A DNA stretch of 64,000 nucleotides from Nocardiopsis suaedae (GCF_027706745.1 NZ_JAQFWP010000017.1:1-64000); one strand, 5' to 3'; shown: positions 34,421 to 44,581, counted from the stretch's first letter. Translations and numbers: made by a program. Notes: generated by a model from the sequence alone, not told the origin.

Positions 34421-36606
34421 GGAGGCGGCGGCCGGGGCGGCCCCGGCGGCGCACCGGCGGCGCACCGGCCAAGGAGGGGCCCACCCCCCGGACGGCGCCC
34501 GGCAGGCGCGGGCTGGTGCTCGCCCAGGTGCTGGTCCTGGCGCTGTTCGCGGCGCTGGGCGTGCGCCTGTGGTACCTGCAGGTGCCCATGGGCGAGCACT
34601 TCGCGCGGCTGGCCGAGGCCACCCACACCGAGGAACTGGTGGTGCCCGCCACCCGTGGCCTGATCCTGGACCAGGCGGGGCGGCCGCTGGTGCGCAACCG
34701 CACCGCCCTGGTGGTCTCGGCCGACTGGCACGCCCTGCAGGCGCTGCCCGACCAGGGGGCCGAGGTCCTGGAGCGGGTGGCCGAGGTGGTGGGCGAGCCC
34801 GCCGACACGATCAAGAAGCGCACCCGGCTGTGCGGCCCGGAGGTGAGCCGCCCCTGCTGGCCCGGATCGCCGTACCAGCCGGTCACCCTGGCCGACGACG
34901 TGGACCCCCGGGCGGCGCTGCAGATCATGGAGCGCAGCGAGGACTTCCCGGCCGTCTCCGCCCAGCACCTGGCGGTGCGCGACTACCCCAACGGAGAGCT
35001 GGCCTCCCAGGCGCTGGGCTACCTCCAGCCGGTCACCCAGGAGGAGCTGGAGGCCCGCGAGGAGCTGCGCAAACAGTACAGCGGCGTGGACCAGGTGGGC
35101 CGGGACGGCCTGGAGGCCACCTACGACGCCGAGCTGCGCGGCACCGCCGGGGTGCGCACCCTGGCCGTCAACAACCGCGGCGAGGTGACCGGGGTCGTCG
35201 GCGAGCAGGCCCCCGAGCCGGGCATGCACCTGGTCTCCACCATCGACCAGCGGGTGCAGAAGACCGTGGAGGACGCCCTGCGGCGCGGCATCGACCGGGC
35301 GCGCGGGGCCGGCCACCCGGCCTCCACCGCCGCGGGCGTGGTGATGGACGTGCGCACCGGCGGCATCGTGGCCTCGGCGAGCCTGCCCTCCTACGACCCT
35401 TCGGTCTGGCAGGGCGGCATCGACCAGAAGACGTTCGAGGAGCTGCTCAGCGAGAAGGCCGGGTCGCCGCTGACCTCCCGGGTGATGCAGGGGCAGTACC
35501 CGCCCGCCTCCACCTTCAAGGTGTCCTCGCTGGCGGCGGGCGTGAAGGGCGGCCAGCCGCTGCGCGGCACCTACTCCTGCCCCTCGTCCATCTCGGTGGG
35601 CAACCGCTCCTTCGAGAACTACGAGGGCTCGGCGCACGGCGCGCTCAGCCTGCACCGCGCCATCGTGGTCTCCTGCAACACCGTCTTCTACCAGATGGCC
35701 TACGACGAGTGGCGCCAGGACGAGCGCAAGAAGAAGCCCGACGACGTGTTCGCCCGCACCGCCGAGGACTTCGGGTTCGGCCAGGCCACCGGCGTCGACC
35801 TGCCGCACGAGGCCGCCGGGCGCATCCCCACCCGCGAGTGGAAGCGGGAGCTGTGGGAGGCCACCAAGGACGAGAGCTGCAAGCGCGGCAAGGAGGGCTA
35901 CCCCGGCGTCGCCGAGGAGGACCCGGGGCGGGCCGCGTATCTGAAGAGGGTCGCCAAGGAGAACTGCACCGACGGCTACCGGTGGCGCGCCGGCGACGCG
36001 GTCAACTTCTCCATCGGGCAGGGCGACGTCCTGGTGACGCCGCTGCAGCTGGTGCGCGCCTACGCGGCCGTCGCCAACGGCGGCACCCTGTGGGAGCCGC
36101 GCGTGGGCAAGGCGCTGGTCTCCGCCGACGGCGGGACCGTGAAGCGGATCGAGCCGGAGAAGGCCGGGGAGCTGGACGTGCCCCCTCAGGTCCTGACCTA
36201 CATCCAGAAGGCCGTCACCCAGGTGCCCAAGGAGGGCACCGCGCGCGGCGCCTTCGGCGGGTTCCCGCAGGACGAGGTGTCCATCGCCGGGAAGACCGGT
36301 TCGGGGTCGGCGCTCAACAGCGACTCCACCGCCTGGTTCGCCTCCTACGCCCCGGCCGACGACCCGCGGCTGGCCGTGGTGGTGGTCGTCCCCAAGGGTG
36401 GCACCGGTGGTGAGACCGCCGCGCCCATCGTCCGGGAGATCTACGAGGGCATCTACGGCTTCACCCGCGAGGGCGGGGAGAAGGGCGAGGGCGGCTCGGA
36501 CAAGAGCGTCAAGGGCGGGGAGCCGGACCTGACCGGCGGCGAGCCCACGGAGGAGCTGCCCGAGGTGCGCAGCGACGGCACCATCGGCCTGGCGGCGGGG
36601 GAGTGA
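34408..36606 (+). CDS. mrdA: Penicillin-binding protein 2 (elongation transpeptidase)
   Basis: 732 residues from ATG 34408, inside the mreD end. After an Arg-rich cytoplasmic tail comes one membrane helix (about 33-55), the class B dimerisation domain, and the transpeptidase with the three motifs STFK (Ser368-Lys371), SCN (Ser422-Asn424) and KTGS (from Lys629). It cross-links peptidoglycan during elongation, paired with the RodA glycosyltransferase encoded next. The C-terminal 50 residues are Gly/Glu-rich and unordered. The overlap with rodA (GTGA) indicates coupled translation. Confidence 0.96.
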   Translation: MAWMRRRRPGRPRRRTGGAPAKEGPTPRTAPGRRGLVLAQVLVLALFAALGVRLWYLQVPMGEHFARLAEATHTEELVVPATRGLILDQAGRPLVRNRTALVVSADWHALQALPDQGAEVLERVAEVVGEPADTIKKRTRLCGPEVSRPCWPGSPYQPVTLADDVDPRAALQIMERSEDFPAVSAQHLAVRDYPNGELASQALGYLQPVTQEELEAREELRKQYSGVDQVGRDGLEATYDAELRGTAGVRTLAVNNRGEVTGVVGEQAPEPGMHLVSTIDQRVQKTVEDALRRGIDRARGAGHPASTAAGVVMDVRTGGIVASASLPSYDPSVWQGGIDQKTFEELLSEKAGSPLTSRVMQGQYPPASTFKVSSLAAGVKGGQPLRGTYSCPSSISVGNRSFENYEGSAHGALSLHRAIVVSCNTVFYQMAYDEWRQDERKKKPDDVFARTAEDFGFGQATGVDLPHEAAGRIPTREWKRELWEATKDESCKRGKEGYPGVAEEDPGRAAYLKRVAKENCTDGYRWRAGDAVNFSIGQGDVLVTPLQLVRAYAAVANGGTLWEPRVGKALVSADGGTVKRIEPEKAGELDVPPQVLTYIQKAVTQVPKEGTARGAFGGFPQDEVSIAGKTGSGSALNSDSTAWFASYAPADDPRLAVVVVVPKGGTGGETAAPIVREIYEGIYGFTREGGEKGEGGSDKSVKGGEPDLTGGEPTEELPEVRSDGTIGLAAGE

Positions 36607-37793
36607 GCACCGTGTCCACCGTGCGCTCCGCACCCGAGCCCCTGCGCCGCGGCACCGCCTCGCGGGCGTTCCGCACCGTGGCGGGCAACCGCCCGCGCCG
36701 CCTCGACCGGGCCCTCATCGGCGGCGTCCTGGCGCTGACCGCGATCGGCACGCTGCTGCTGGCGGCCGCCACCTATGAGCCCGGGCACCCGGAGAGCCCG
36801 CTGGTCTACGTCGAGCGGCACCTGGCGCACGTGGGCATCGCGCTGGCGGCCGGGGCGGCCGTCGCCTTCGTCGACTACCGCAAGCCCCGCGCCTACGCCC
36901 CGATCGTGTTCATCGCCTCCGCGGTGCTGCTGGCGCTGGTGCTCACGCCGCTGGGCGAGGTGGTCAACGGCTCCCGGTCGTGGGTCGCGCTCGGCCCGGT
37001 CCAGCTCCAGCCCTCCGAGTTCGCCAAGGTGGGCCTGGTGCTGATGGCCGCCATGCTGCTGGGCGAGCCCCGCGACGGCGAGACCGCACCCACCAGCCGG
37101 GACGTGCTGTTCAGCCTCGGGGCGCTGGCGGTCCCGCTGGGCCTGGTCATGCTCCAGCCCGACCTGGGGACCGGCATGGTGGTGGGCGTCACCTACCTGG
37201 CCATGCTCACCCTGTCCGGGGCGCCGCTGCGGTGGATCGCCGGGCTGCTGGCCTGCGGGGTGGCGGCGGTCGTCGCGGTGTGGTGGTTCGGCCTGCTCAA
37301 GGCCTACCAGCTGGCGCGCTTCACCAGCTTCCTGGACCCCTCCATCGACGCGCGCGGCACCGGCTACAACGCCAACCAGGCGATGATCGCCGTCGGTTCG
37401 GGCGGCATCAGCGGCACCGGCCTGTTCCGGGGGGAGCAGACCGCCGGGCGGTTCGTCCCCGAGCAGCACACCGACTTCATCTTCACCGTCGCCGGGGAGG
37501 AGCTGGGCTTCGTCGGCGGCATCGCCGTCATCGGGCTGATGGCGCTGGTGCTGCTGCGGATCCTGCGCATCGCCGCCGGGTGCGAGCAGCCCTACGCCCG
37601 GCTGGTGTGCGTGGGCGTGGCCGCCTGGTTCGCCTTCCAGGCGTTCATCAACATCGGCATGACCATCGGCGTCACCCCCATCACCGGCATCCCGCTGCCG
37701 TTCGTCTCCTACGGCGGCAGCGCCACCATCGCCAACATGTGCGCGGTCGGCCTGGTCCTCGGGGTGCACGCGCGCGACCGGGGCTTCGAGTGA
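36603..37793 (+). CDS. rodA: RodA, SEDS peptidoglycan glycosyltransferase
   Basis: 396 residues from GTG 36603, overlapping the mrdA stop by four bases. About ten membrane helices with SEDS hallmarks: GSRSWVALGPVQLQPSEFAKVGLV, MLQPDLGTGMVVG (catalytic Asp region) and the final NIGMTIGVTPITGIPLPFVSYGGSATIAN. RodA polymerises lipid II together with PBP2. It is the last gene of the mre operon; the radical SAM gene follows after 57 bp. Confidence 0.96.
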   Translation: MSTVSTVRSAPEPLRRGTASRAFRTVAGNRPRRLDRALIGGVLALTAIGTLLLAAATYEPGHPESPLVYVERHLAHVGIALAAGAAVAFVDYRKPRAYAPIVFIASAVLLALVLTPLGEVVNGSRSWVALGPVQLQPSEFAKVGLVLMAAMLLGEPRDGETAPTSRDVLFSLGALAVPLGLVMLQPDLGTGMVVGVTYLAMLTLSGAPLRWIAGLLACGVAAVVAVWWFGLLKAYQLARFTSFLDPSIDARGTGYNANQAMIAVGSGGISGTGLFRGEQTAGRFVPEQHTDFIFTVAGEELGFVGGIAVIGLMALVLLRILRIAAGCEQPYARLVCVGVAAWFAFQAFINIGMTIGVTPITGIPLPFVSYGGSATIANMCAVGLVLGVHARDRGFE

Positions 37794-37850
37794 TCCGGCA
37801 TACCCTGGTAGGGCACGTGCCGCAGAACCCGACCCGGAGGCGACAGTCCC

Positions 37851-39800
37851 ATGTCCTTCAATGCCGGTGAGAGCGTCCTTCCGCAGCTGGAGGCGCTCCT
37901 GCCGCGTGTGCAGAAGCCCATCCAGTACGTCGGCGGCGAACTCAACTCCGTCGCCAAGGACTGGGAGGGCGCCGAGGTCCGCTGGGCCCTGATGTACCCG
38001 GACGCCTACGAGGTGGGCGTGCCCAACCAGGGCGTGCAGATCCTCTATGAGGTCCTCAACGAGCGCGAGGGCGTGCTCGCCGAGCGCACCTACGCGGTCT
38101 GGCCCGACCTCGAGGCGCTCATGCGCGAGCACGGCATCCCGCAGTTCACCGTCGACGCGCACCGCCCGGTGGGCGGCTTCGACGTGCTGGGGGTCAGCTT
38201 CGCCAGCGAGATGGGCTACACCAACCTGCTCACCGCCCTGGACCTGGCGGGCCTGCCGCTGCATGCGGCCGACCGCACCGACGACCACCCGGTGGTGCTG
38301 GGCGGCGGGCACGCCGCGTTCAACCCCGAGCCCGTGGCCGACTTCCTGGACGCCGCCGTCCTCGGCGACGGCGAGGAGGTCGCCCTGGCCATCACCGAGG
38401 TCGTGCGGGAGTGGAAGCGCGAGGGCCGCCCGGGCGGCCGCGACGGGCTGCTGGAGCGGCTCGCGGCCGGGGGCGGGGTGTACGTGCCGCGCTTCTACGA
38501 CGTGGACTACCTGCCCGACGGGCGCATCGGCGGCTACCGGCCCAACCGGCCCGGGGTGCCCTGGCAGGTGCAGAAGCACACCGTGATGGACCTGGACTCC
38601 TGGCCCTACCCCAAGGCGCCGATCGTGCCGGTGGCCGAGTCGGTGCACGAACGGTACAGCGTGGAGATCTTCCGCGGCTGCACCCGCGGCTGCCGGTTCT
38701 GCCAGGCGGGGATGATCACCCGCCCGGTGCGCGAGCGCAGCAAGGAGACCGTGCAGTCCATGGTCGACGAGGGGGTGCGCAACACCGGCTTCCAGGAGGT
38801 GGGGCTGCTCTCGCTGTCCAGCGCCGACCACACCGAGATCGGCGGCATCGCCAAGGGCCTGGCCGACGCCTACGAGGGCACCAACACCGGCCTCTCGCTG
38901 CCCTCCACCCGGGTGGACGCCTTCAACATCGACCTGGCCAACGAGCTGACCCGCAACGGCCGCCGCTCGGGCCTGACGTTCGCCCCCGAGGGCGGCAGCG
39001 AGCGGATGCGCCGGGTGATCAACAAGATGGTCACCGAGCAGGACCTCATCCGCACCGTCACCGCCGCCTACGAGGCCGGGTGGCGCCAGGTCAAGCTGTA
39101 CTTCATGTGCGGGCTGCCCACCGAGGAGGACGAGGACGTCCTGGCCATCGCCGACCTGGCCACGGAGGTGATCCGGACGGGCCGGGAGGTCACCGGCCGC
39201 AAGGACATCCGGTGCACCGTGTCCATCGGCGGGTTCGTCCCCAAGCCGCAGACCCCGTTCCAGTGGGCGGGCCAGACCCCGGCCGAGACCGTGGACGCCC
39301 GGCTGCGCAAGCTCCGCGACGCGCTGCGCGCCGACAAGCGCTACGGCAAGTCGGTGGGCCTGCGCTACCACGAGGGCAGCCCGTCGATCATCGAGGGCCT
39401 GCTCTCCCGCGGCGACCGCCGGGTGGGCGCGGTCATCGAGCGGGTGTGGCGCGACGGCGGCCGGTTCGACGGGTGGAGCGAGCGCTTCTCCTACGAGCGG
39501 TGGATGCGCTGCGCCGAGGAGGCCCTGGCCGGGCAGCCGGTCGACGCGGACTGGTTCACCGTGCGCGAGCGCGCCGAGGACGAGGTGCTGCCCTGGGACC
39601 ACCTGGACGCCGGGCTCGACCGGTCGTGGCTGTGGCAGGACTGGGAGGACGCCCAGCACGGCGAGGAGTCGGTGGAGGTCGACGACTGCCGCTGGAACCC
39701 CTGCTACGACTGCGGGGTGTGCCCCAGCATGGGCACCGAGATCCAGATCGGCGTGTCCCCCGCGGACCGCTCGAAGCTGCTGCCGCTGAGCGTGGTCTGA
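37851..39800 (+). CDS. B12-binding-type radical SAM protein (TIGR03960 family)
   Basis: 649 residues. The N-terminal third resembles a cobalamin-binding domain (VLGVSFASEMGYTNLLTALDLAGLPL). The radical SAM core begins with C277-x3-C281-x2-C284 (RGCTRGCRFCQAG) and runs to about 500. A C-terminal cysteine group (DDCRWNPCYDCGVCP) could hold a second iron-sulfur cluster. This protein is nearly always followed by a DUF2344 partner, as here, and located before rne-rplU-rpmA. Recent work on relatives suggests RNA modification, but the reaction in this family is not established to my knowledge. Confidence 0.9.
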   Translation: MSFNAGESVLPQLEALLPRVQKPIQYVGGELNSVAKDWEGAEVRWALMYPDAYEVGVPNQGVQILYEVLNEREGVLAERTYAVWPDLEALMREHGIPQFTVDAHRPVGGFDVLGVSFASEMGYTNLLTALDLAGLPLHAADRTDDHPVVLGGGHAAFNPEPVADFLDAAVLGDGEEVALAITEVVREWKREGRPGGRDGLLERLAAGGGVYVPRFYDVDYLPDGRIGGYRPNRPGVPWQVQKHTVMDLDSWPYPKAPIVPVAESVHERYSVEIFRGCTRGCRFCQAGMITRPVRERSKETVQSMVDEGVRNTGFQEVGLLSLSSADHTEIGGIAKGLADAYEGTNTGLSLPSTRVDAFNIDLANELTRNGRRSGLTFAPEGGSERMRRVINKMVTEQDLIRTVTAAYEAGWRQVKLYFMCGLPTEEDEDVLAIADLATEVIRTGREVTGRKDIRCTVSIGGFVPKPQTPFQWAGQTPAETVDARLRKLRDALRADKRYGKSVGLRYHEGSPSIIEGLLSRGDRRVGAVIERVWRDGGRFDGWSERFSYERWMRCAEEALAGQPVDADWFTVRERAEDEVLPWDHLDAGLDRSWLWQDWEDAQHGEESVEVDDCRWNPCYDCGVCPSMGTEIQIGVSPADRSKLLPLSVV

Positions 39801-40236
39801 GACGCGGAAGGCGAGAGTGTATGGCCCGGTGCCCCGCTCGCACCGGGCCATACGTGCAGTAAGACGGACGGTGGGCCCCGAAGGTTTGCACGTTCGCCGA
39901 AAAATCTCCAAGAATCTTTGGCGCCGGGGATTTTCGCAGGTCACCGTGGCGTTCTCCGGGTAGCGGGGCGGCCGGGGGACCGGACCCGCGCGCCCGGGCG
40001 GGTGGCGTGTCCGCTTTTCAACCGGTGTCGCCCTGGGAACAGCACGGGTGTGCCCTGAGCGCGCCGTCGGGGGCCGGCAGGCCCCGTTCGGTCGGGTGAT
40101 GGGCGCTCGCCCCCGGGGCGGTGGCGCGCTCCGCCCCCCGCGGGCCGTAGGCTGAATGGGACGTGAATTCCCCAGGTGGGTGTGTCGTGTTGGTATCGGC
40201 ACCCCGCCAGGGGGGTCGACGAGGAAAGGAGTTCCG
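39801..40236. other. Intergenic region between radical SAM and DUF2344 genes
   Basis: 436 bp. It holds a terminator hairpin (39820-39852), an AT-richer part (39895-39935, with AAAAATCTCC and AATCTTTGG), then probably the promoter of the DUF2344 gene. Open frames on both strands here are without ribosome sites. No tRNA or small RNA is recognised. Confidence 0.5.
39820..39852 (+). terminator. Terminator after the radical SAM gene
   Basis: A perfect 12-bp stem TATGGCCCGGTG / CACCGGGCCATA with a nine-base loop, 19 bp after the stop codon. It ends the mre-rodA-radical SAM region. Confidence 0.7.
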
Positions 40237-41061
40237 CTGCCCCCCGCACCTGAGGGCACCGCTTCGCCCGCCGACGACCGACCCGCACCGAGGCTGCGCG
40301 TGCGCTACGCCAAGCGCGGCCGAATGCGTTTCGCCAGCCATCGCGACATCGCGCGCGCTCTGGAGAGGGCGATCCGCAAGGCGGGCGTTCCCGTCGCCTA
40401 CTCGGCGGGGTTCACACCGCACCCGAAGCTCTCCTACACCGGGGCCGCCCCCACCGGGGTGGCCAGTGAGGCGGAGTACTTCGAGATGGTGCTCGCCGAG
40501 TCCGTACCGCCGGCGCGGGTGCGCGCCGGCCTCGACGCCGCCCTGCCCGACGGGTTGGACGTCGTGGAGGCCGTCCCGGCGGAACCGGGAGGCCTGGCCG
40601 ACCGGTTGCAGGCCTCGCAGTGGCGGGTGGAGCTGCCCGGCGTCGCCCCCGACGACGCCGAGAGTGCGGTGGCCGCCTTCATGGCGGCCGACAGCGTCGA
40701 GGTCGAGCGGCTCACCAAGAAGGGCCGCCGCCGCTTCGACGTCCGCGCGGCCGTCGTCCGACTGGAGTCGGACGCGCGTGCCGCAAGGGAACACAACGCG
40801 ACATATGCCATACTTCGGATGGTCGTCCGGCACACCGCACCTGCCGTTCGACCGGACGACGTGGTGACCGGCCTGCGTCACGCGGCCGGCCTGGCGCCGC
40901 CGTCATCGCCGATGATGACCCGGCTGGCGCAGGGGCCGCTGGACGAGGGGACCGGAGGGATCGCCGACCCGTTCGCGACGGATCGACGGGGCGCGACCCC
41001 CGGACCCGCGGAGGGGGAGCGGCAGGCGCCGCCCCCGTCGGGGATCGCGGGCCCGACATGA
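40237..41061 (+). CDS. DUF2344 radical SAM-associated protein (TIGR03936), probable CTG start
   Basis: 274 residues if started at CTG 40237, which has a perfect AAGGAG five bases upstream; the first ATG in this frame (40156) has none. The DUF2344 core is RLRVRYAKRGRMRFASHRDIARALERAIRKAGVPVAYSAGFTPHPKLSYTGAAPTGVASEAEYFEM, with the expected FTPHPK motif. The protein ends in a Pro/Gly tail. It always accompanies the TIGR03960 radical SAM protein upstream and is fused to it in some bacteria. Start choice is uncertain; the family call is firm. Confidence 0.85.
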   Translation: MPPAPEGTASPADDRPAPRLRVRYAKRGRMRFASHRDIARALERAIRKAGVPVAYSAGFTPHPKLSYTGAAPTGVASEAEYFEMVLAESVPPARVRAGLDAALPDGLDVVEAVPAEPGGLADRLQASQWRVELPGVAPDDAESAVAAFMAADSVEVERLTKKGRRRFDVRAAVVRLESDARAAREHNATYAILRMVVRHTAPAVRPDDVVTGLRHAAGLAPPSSPMMTRLAQGPLDEGTGGIADPFATDRRGATPGPAEGERQAPPPSGIAGPT

Positions 41062-41181
41062 CGACTTTGCCCCGGCGGCGGGAGGCCGCCGGGCGCCGAC
41101 ACAGCGACGACAGCTCTCGCGCGCCGCGGCCGGGCACCGAGCCGGAGCCGCGCCCGAGAGCTCTGACGGGAGACCGCCCGG

Positions 41182-44100
41182 ATGCTCGAGAACGAGCCCA
41201 ACGGCGGTGCCGAAGGCACCGCGGGAACAACTGAAACAGCAGGGAACGACGGCGAGGTCACGGTGAGCGCGCCCGCCGGGCGCCGGGGGGTGCGGGCCGC
41301 CGGCCCGCCACCGGAGCCGGACGCCCCGCAGGCCGCCCCCGCCGCGCCGCTCACGCGGCCGGCCGGGCAGGTGGACGACGACGCCCACCAGGTGGTCGTC
41401 TCCGCCCCCAAGGCCGCGGGCACGGCGCGCCGGGTGATCACGCCCGAGGAGCCGCCCGCCCCCGCCGTCCCCGCCCGGCGCACCGTCACCGCGGCCGAGG
41501 CCGTGGAGGACGCCGACGGGGCCGAGGAGGAAGGGCAGGAGGACGAGCAGGGCGCCGCCGCTGCCGCGCCCGAGGAACCGGCCGAGAAGCCGGCGGAGAA
41601 GCCGCGCACCCGCACGCGGGCGCGCCGCGCCGCCAAGGCCGAGAGCGCCGACGCCGGCGCCTCTGGCGAGGCGGAGTCCGCCGCGCAGGCCGAAGAGCCG
41701 AAGGCGGGCGCGAAGAAGGCGCCCGCCAAGAGGACCACGGCGCGAAAGAAGGCGGCGCCCGAGCCGGAGCCCGAGGCCCCCGCCGCCGACGACCCCGCCG
41801 CCGGGGCCGCGGAGGCGACGGCCGCCTCGCCGTTCCAGTCGCCCATGGTGCTGTTCCAGCCGCCGGTGGCCCCGCCCGCGGGCGCCCCCGCCGCGGCGTC
41901 GAACGGCACGCACGCGCCCGCCGAGGCCGAGGCCGACACCGAGGACGACGCGGACGAGACCGCTGAGGAGACCGACGAGGCCGAGGCCGACACCGAGGAC
42001 GCCGACGCGTCGGCGGAGGGCTCCGAGGAGCGCCCCACCCGCCGTCGCCGCCGCCGGGGCGGACGCGGGCGAGGCCGGTCCCGCTCGGGCGACGAGGCGG
42101 GCGACGACGAGGTCGGCGAGGGCGAGGAACCCGCAGCCGAGGCCGAGGCCGCCGACGGCGGCAAGGCCGCCCGGCAGGCCGAGTCCGACGAGGGCGGGGC
42201 GGGCAGCCGCCGCCGTCGCCGTCGGCGCCGCCGGGGTGCCGGGGACAGCGGCGGCGGCGAGGAGCCGGCGCCCAAGGACGACCCGCCCAACACCGTGGTG
42301 AAGGTGCGCGAGCCGCGCGCGGCCGCCACCGCCGAGAACGAGGTCCAGGCGGTCCGCGGCTCCACCCGCCTGGAGGCCAAGAAGCAGCGCCGCCGCGAGG
42401 GCCGCGAGCAGGGCCGCCGCCGCGCCCCGATCGTCACCGAGTCGGAGTTCCTGGCCCGCCGCGAGTCGGTCAAGCGCGACCTGGTCGTCCGCCGCATCGA
42501 GGACCGCACCCAGATCGCGGTGCTCGAGGACGACGTCCTCGTCGAGCACTACGTGGACCGCGCCACCCACCGCTCCTACGTCGGCAACGTCTACCTGGGC
42601 CGGGTGCAGAACGTGCTGCCGTCGATGGAGGCCGCCTTCGTCGACATCGGCAAGGGCCGCAACGCGGTGCTGTACGCGGGCGAGGTCAACTGGGACGCCT
42701 CCGGCATGGAGGGCCAGCCCAAGCGGATCGAGTCGGTGCTCAAGTCCGGCCAGTCGGTGCTGGTGCAGGTCACCAAGGACCCGCTGGGGCACAAGGGCGC
42801 CCGGCTCACCAGCCAGATCAGCCTGCCCGGCCGCTACCTGGTGTACGTGCCCGACGGCAACATGACCGGCATCAGCCGCAAGCTCCCCGACAAGGAGCGG
42901 GCGCGGCTCAAGCAGATCCTCAAGAAGGTGATGCCCTCCAACGCCGGCGTGATCGTGCGCACCGCCGCCGAGGGCGCCAGCGAGGAGGAGCTGGAGCGGG
43001 ACATCTCCCGCCTGGCCTCCCAGTGGGAGTCGATCAAGCGCAAGTCGAAGTCGGCCTCGGCGCCCTCGCTGCTCAACAGCGAGCCGGACCTCACGGTCAA
43101 GGTGGTCCGGGACGTCTTCAACGAGGACTTCTCCAGCCTGGTCGTCTCCGGCGGCGAGGCCTGGGACACGGTCCGCGAGTACGTGGACTACGTGGCCCCG
43201 CACCTGTCCGAGCGGCTCACCCGCTGGGACGGCGAGCGGGACGTCTTCGAGGCCTACCGGATCGATGAGCAGATCACCAAGGCGCTGGAGCGCAAGGTGT
43301 GGCTGCCCAGCGGCGGCTCGCTGATCGTCGACCGCACCGAGGCGATGACCGTCGTCGACGTGAACACCGGCAAGTTCACCGGCCAGGGCGGCAACCTGGA
43401 GGAGACGGTCACCAAGAACAACCTCGAGGCGGCCGAGGAGATCGTGCGCCAGCTCCGGCTGCGCGACATCGGCGGCATCATCGTGATCGACTTCATCGAC
43501 ATGGTGCTGGAGAGCAACCGCGACCTGGTGCTGCGGCGGCTGCTGGAGTGCCTGTCCCGGGACCGCACCAAGCACCAGGTGGCCGAGGTCACCTCGCTGG
43601 GCCTGGTCCAGATGACCCGCAAGCGGGTCGGGCAGGGGCTGCTGGAGGCGTTCTCGCACTCCTGCGAGCACTGCAACGGGCGGGGCCTGGTGCTGTCCAG
43701 CGAGCCCGTCGAGGGCAAGGGCGGCGGCTCCGGGGGCGGCCGGAAGAAGAAGGGCAAGAACGGCTCGGAGAAGGGCGCCGAGAAGGCGTCCGACAAGGGT
43801 GCCGACGCGGCTGACGAGAAGGCGGAGAAGGCCGACCGGTCCGACGGGCAGGCGTCCGAGCAGGCCGCCGTCAAGGAGGACAAGCCCGCGGCGAAGGGCG
43901 CCGACAAGGCGCCTGAGAAGGCGTCGGAGAAGGACGCGGCGCCGGAGCCCGAGGCCAAGGAGGCGCCCAAGAAGCGGTCGTCGAGGCGCAGGTCCGCCAA
44001 GCAGGCCGCCGCGCCCGAGGAGCCCGCGGCGGACGCGGCGGCAGCCGAGTCGGCCGCCGGGGCCGCGGAGGCGCCGGCCGAGCCGGTGTCCGAGGCGCCC

Positions 44101-44574
44101 GCCGAGGCCGCCCAGGACACCGCCGAGGGCGGGACGGCGGAGGAGGAGCAGGAGGCGCCCAAGAAGGCCAAGCGCGCCTCCACGCGGTCCACCGCCAAGA
44201 CCACGGCGTCCAAGGCGAAGACCACCAAGAGCGCCTCCAAGACCGGCACCAAGGCGGCCGCGAAGAGCACCGCCGAGGCCGGGGCGAAGAAGACCACGTC
44301 CACGCGCCGGAGCAAGAAGGCGGCGGAGGAGGCGGCCGAGCCCGCCGACGAGACCGCCGCTCCGGCTGCGGACGCGGCCCAGCAGGCTTCCGCGGAGCCC
44401 TCGGGCGCCGCGGCGGCGGAGCAGGAGGCGGCCGCGTCCGACGGCGCCGCGGCCCCTGCGGACTCCGCCGACGCCGGGGAGGCCGACGGCGGGGCCGAGC
44501 GCCCGCGCCGCCGCCGCACCCGGCGCACCAAGACCGGCGGCACCCCCTCGGAGTCGGCGGTCGTCGAGGCCTGA
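41182..44574 (+). CDS. rne: Ribonuclease E/G (Rne/Rng family)
   Basis: 1130 residues. The catalytic core is about residues 430-840: S1 RNA-binding part (HRSYVGNVYLGRVQNVLPSMEAAFVDIG), 5'-sensor and the DNase I-like part with VVDVNTGKFTG and VIDFIDM (metal-binding Asp residues), then the zinc link SCEHCNGRG. Unlike the E. coli enzyme, the core is flanked by long disordered arms on both sides: N-terminal about 430 residues rich in Glu/Ala/Pro with Arg-blocks (RRRRRRGG), and C-terminal about 290 residues of Ala/Lys/Glu. This is the actinobacterial arrangement. It initiates mRNA decay and processes rRNA/tRNA, with the arms binding partner proteins. Confidence 0.96.
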   Translation: MLENEPNGGAEGTAGTTETAGNDGEVTVSAPAGRRGVRAAGPPPEPDAPQAAPAAPLTRPAGQVDDDAHQVVVSAPKAAGTARRVITPEEPPAPAVPARRTVTAAEAVEDADGAEEEGQEDEQGAAAAAPEEPAEKPAEKPRTRTRARRAAKAESADAGASGEAESAAQAEEPKAGAKKAPAKRTTARKKAAPEPEPEAPAADDPAAGAAEATAASPFQSPMVLFQPPVAPPAGAPAAASNGTHAPAEAEADTEDDADETAEETDEAEADTEDADASAEGSEERPTRRRRRRGGRGRGRSRSGDEAGDDEVGEGEEPAAEAEAADGGKAARQAESDEGGAGSRRRRRRRRRGAGDSGGGEEPAPKDDPPNTVVKVREPRAAATAENEVQAVRGSTRLEAKKQRRREGREQGRRRAPIVTESEFLARRESVKRDLVVRRIEDRTQIAVLEDDVLVEHYVDRATHRSYVGNVYLGRVQNVLPSMEAAFVDIGKGRNAVLYAGEVNWDASGMEGQPKRIESVLKSGQSVLVQVTKDPLGHKGARLTSQISLPGRYLVYVPDGNMTGISRKLPDKERARLKQILKKVMPSNAGVIVRTAAEGASEEELERDISRLASQWESIKRKSKSASAPSLLNSEPDLTVKVVRDVFNEDFSSLVVSGGEAWDTVREYVDYVAPHLSERLTRWDGERDVFEAYRIDEQITKALERKVWLPSGGSLIVDRTEAMTVVDVNTGKFTGQGGNLEETVTKNNLEAAEEIVRQLRLRDIGGIIVIDFIDMVLESNRDLVLRRLLECLSRDRTKHQVAEVTSLGLVQMTRKRVGQGLLEAFSHSCEHCNGRGLVLSSEPVEGKGGGSGGGRKKKGKNGSEKGAEKASDKGADAADEKAEKADRSDGQASEQAAVKEDKPAAKGADKAPEKASEKDAAPEPEAKEAPKKRSSRRRSAKQAAAPEEPAADAAAAESAAGAAEAPAEPVSEAPAEAAQDTAEGGTAEEEQEAPKKAKRASTRSTAKTTASKAKTTKSASKTGTKAAAKSTAEAGAKKTTSTRRSKKAAEEAAEPADETAAPAADAAQQASAEPSGAAAAEQEAAASDGAAAPADSADAGEADGGAERPRRRRTRRTKTGGTPSESAVVEA

Positions 44575-44581
44575 CGGGCAC

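Noticed and set aside
36453-40259. A 1268-codon open frame on the minus strand
   Set aside because: It is antisense to rodA, the radical SAM gene and others, whose domains are unmistakable. Long antisense frames come from high third-position GC.
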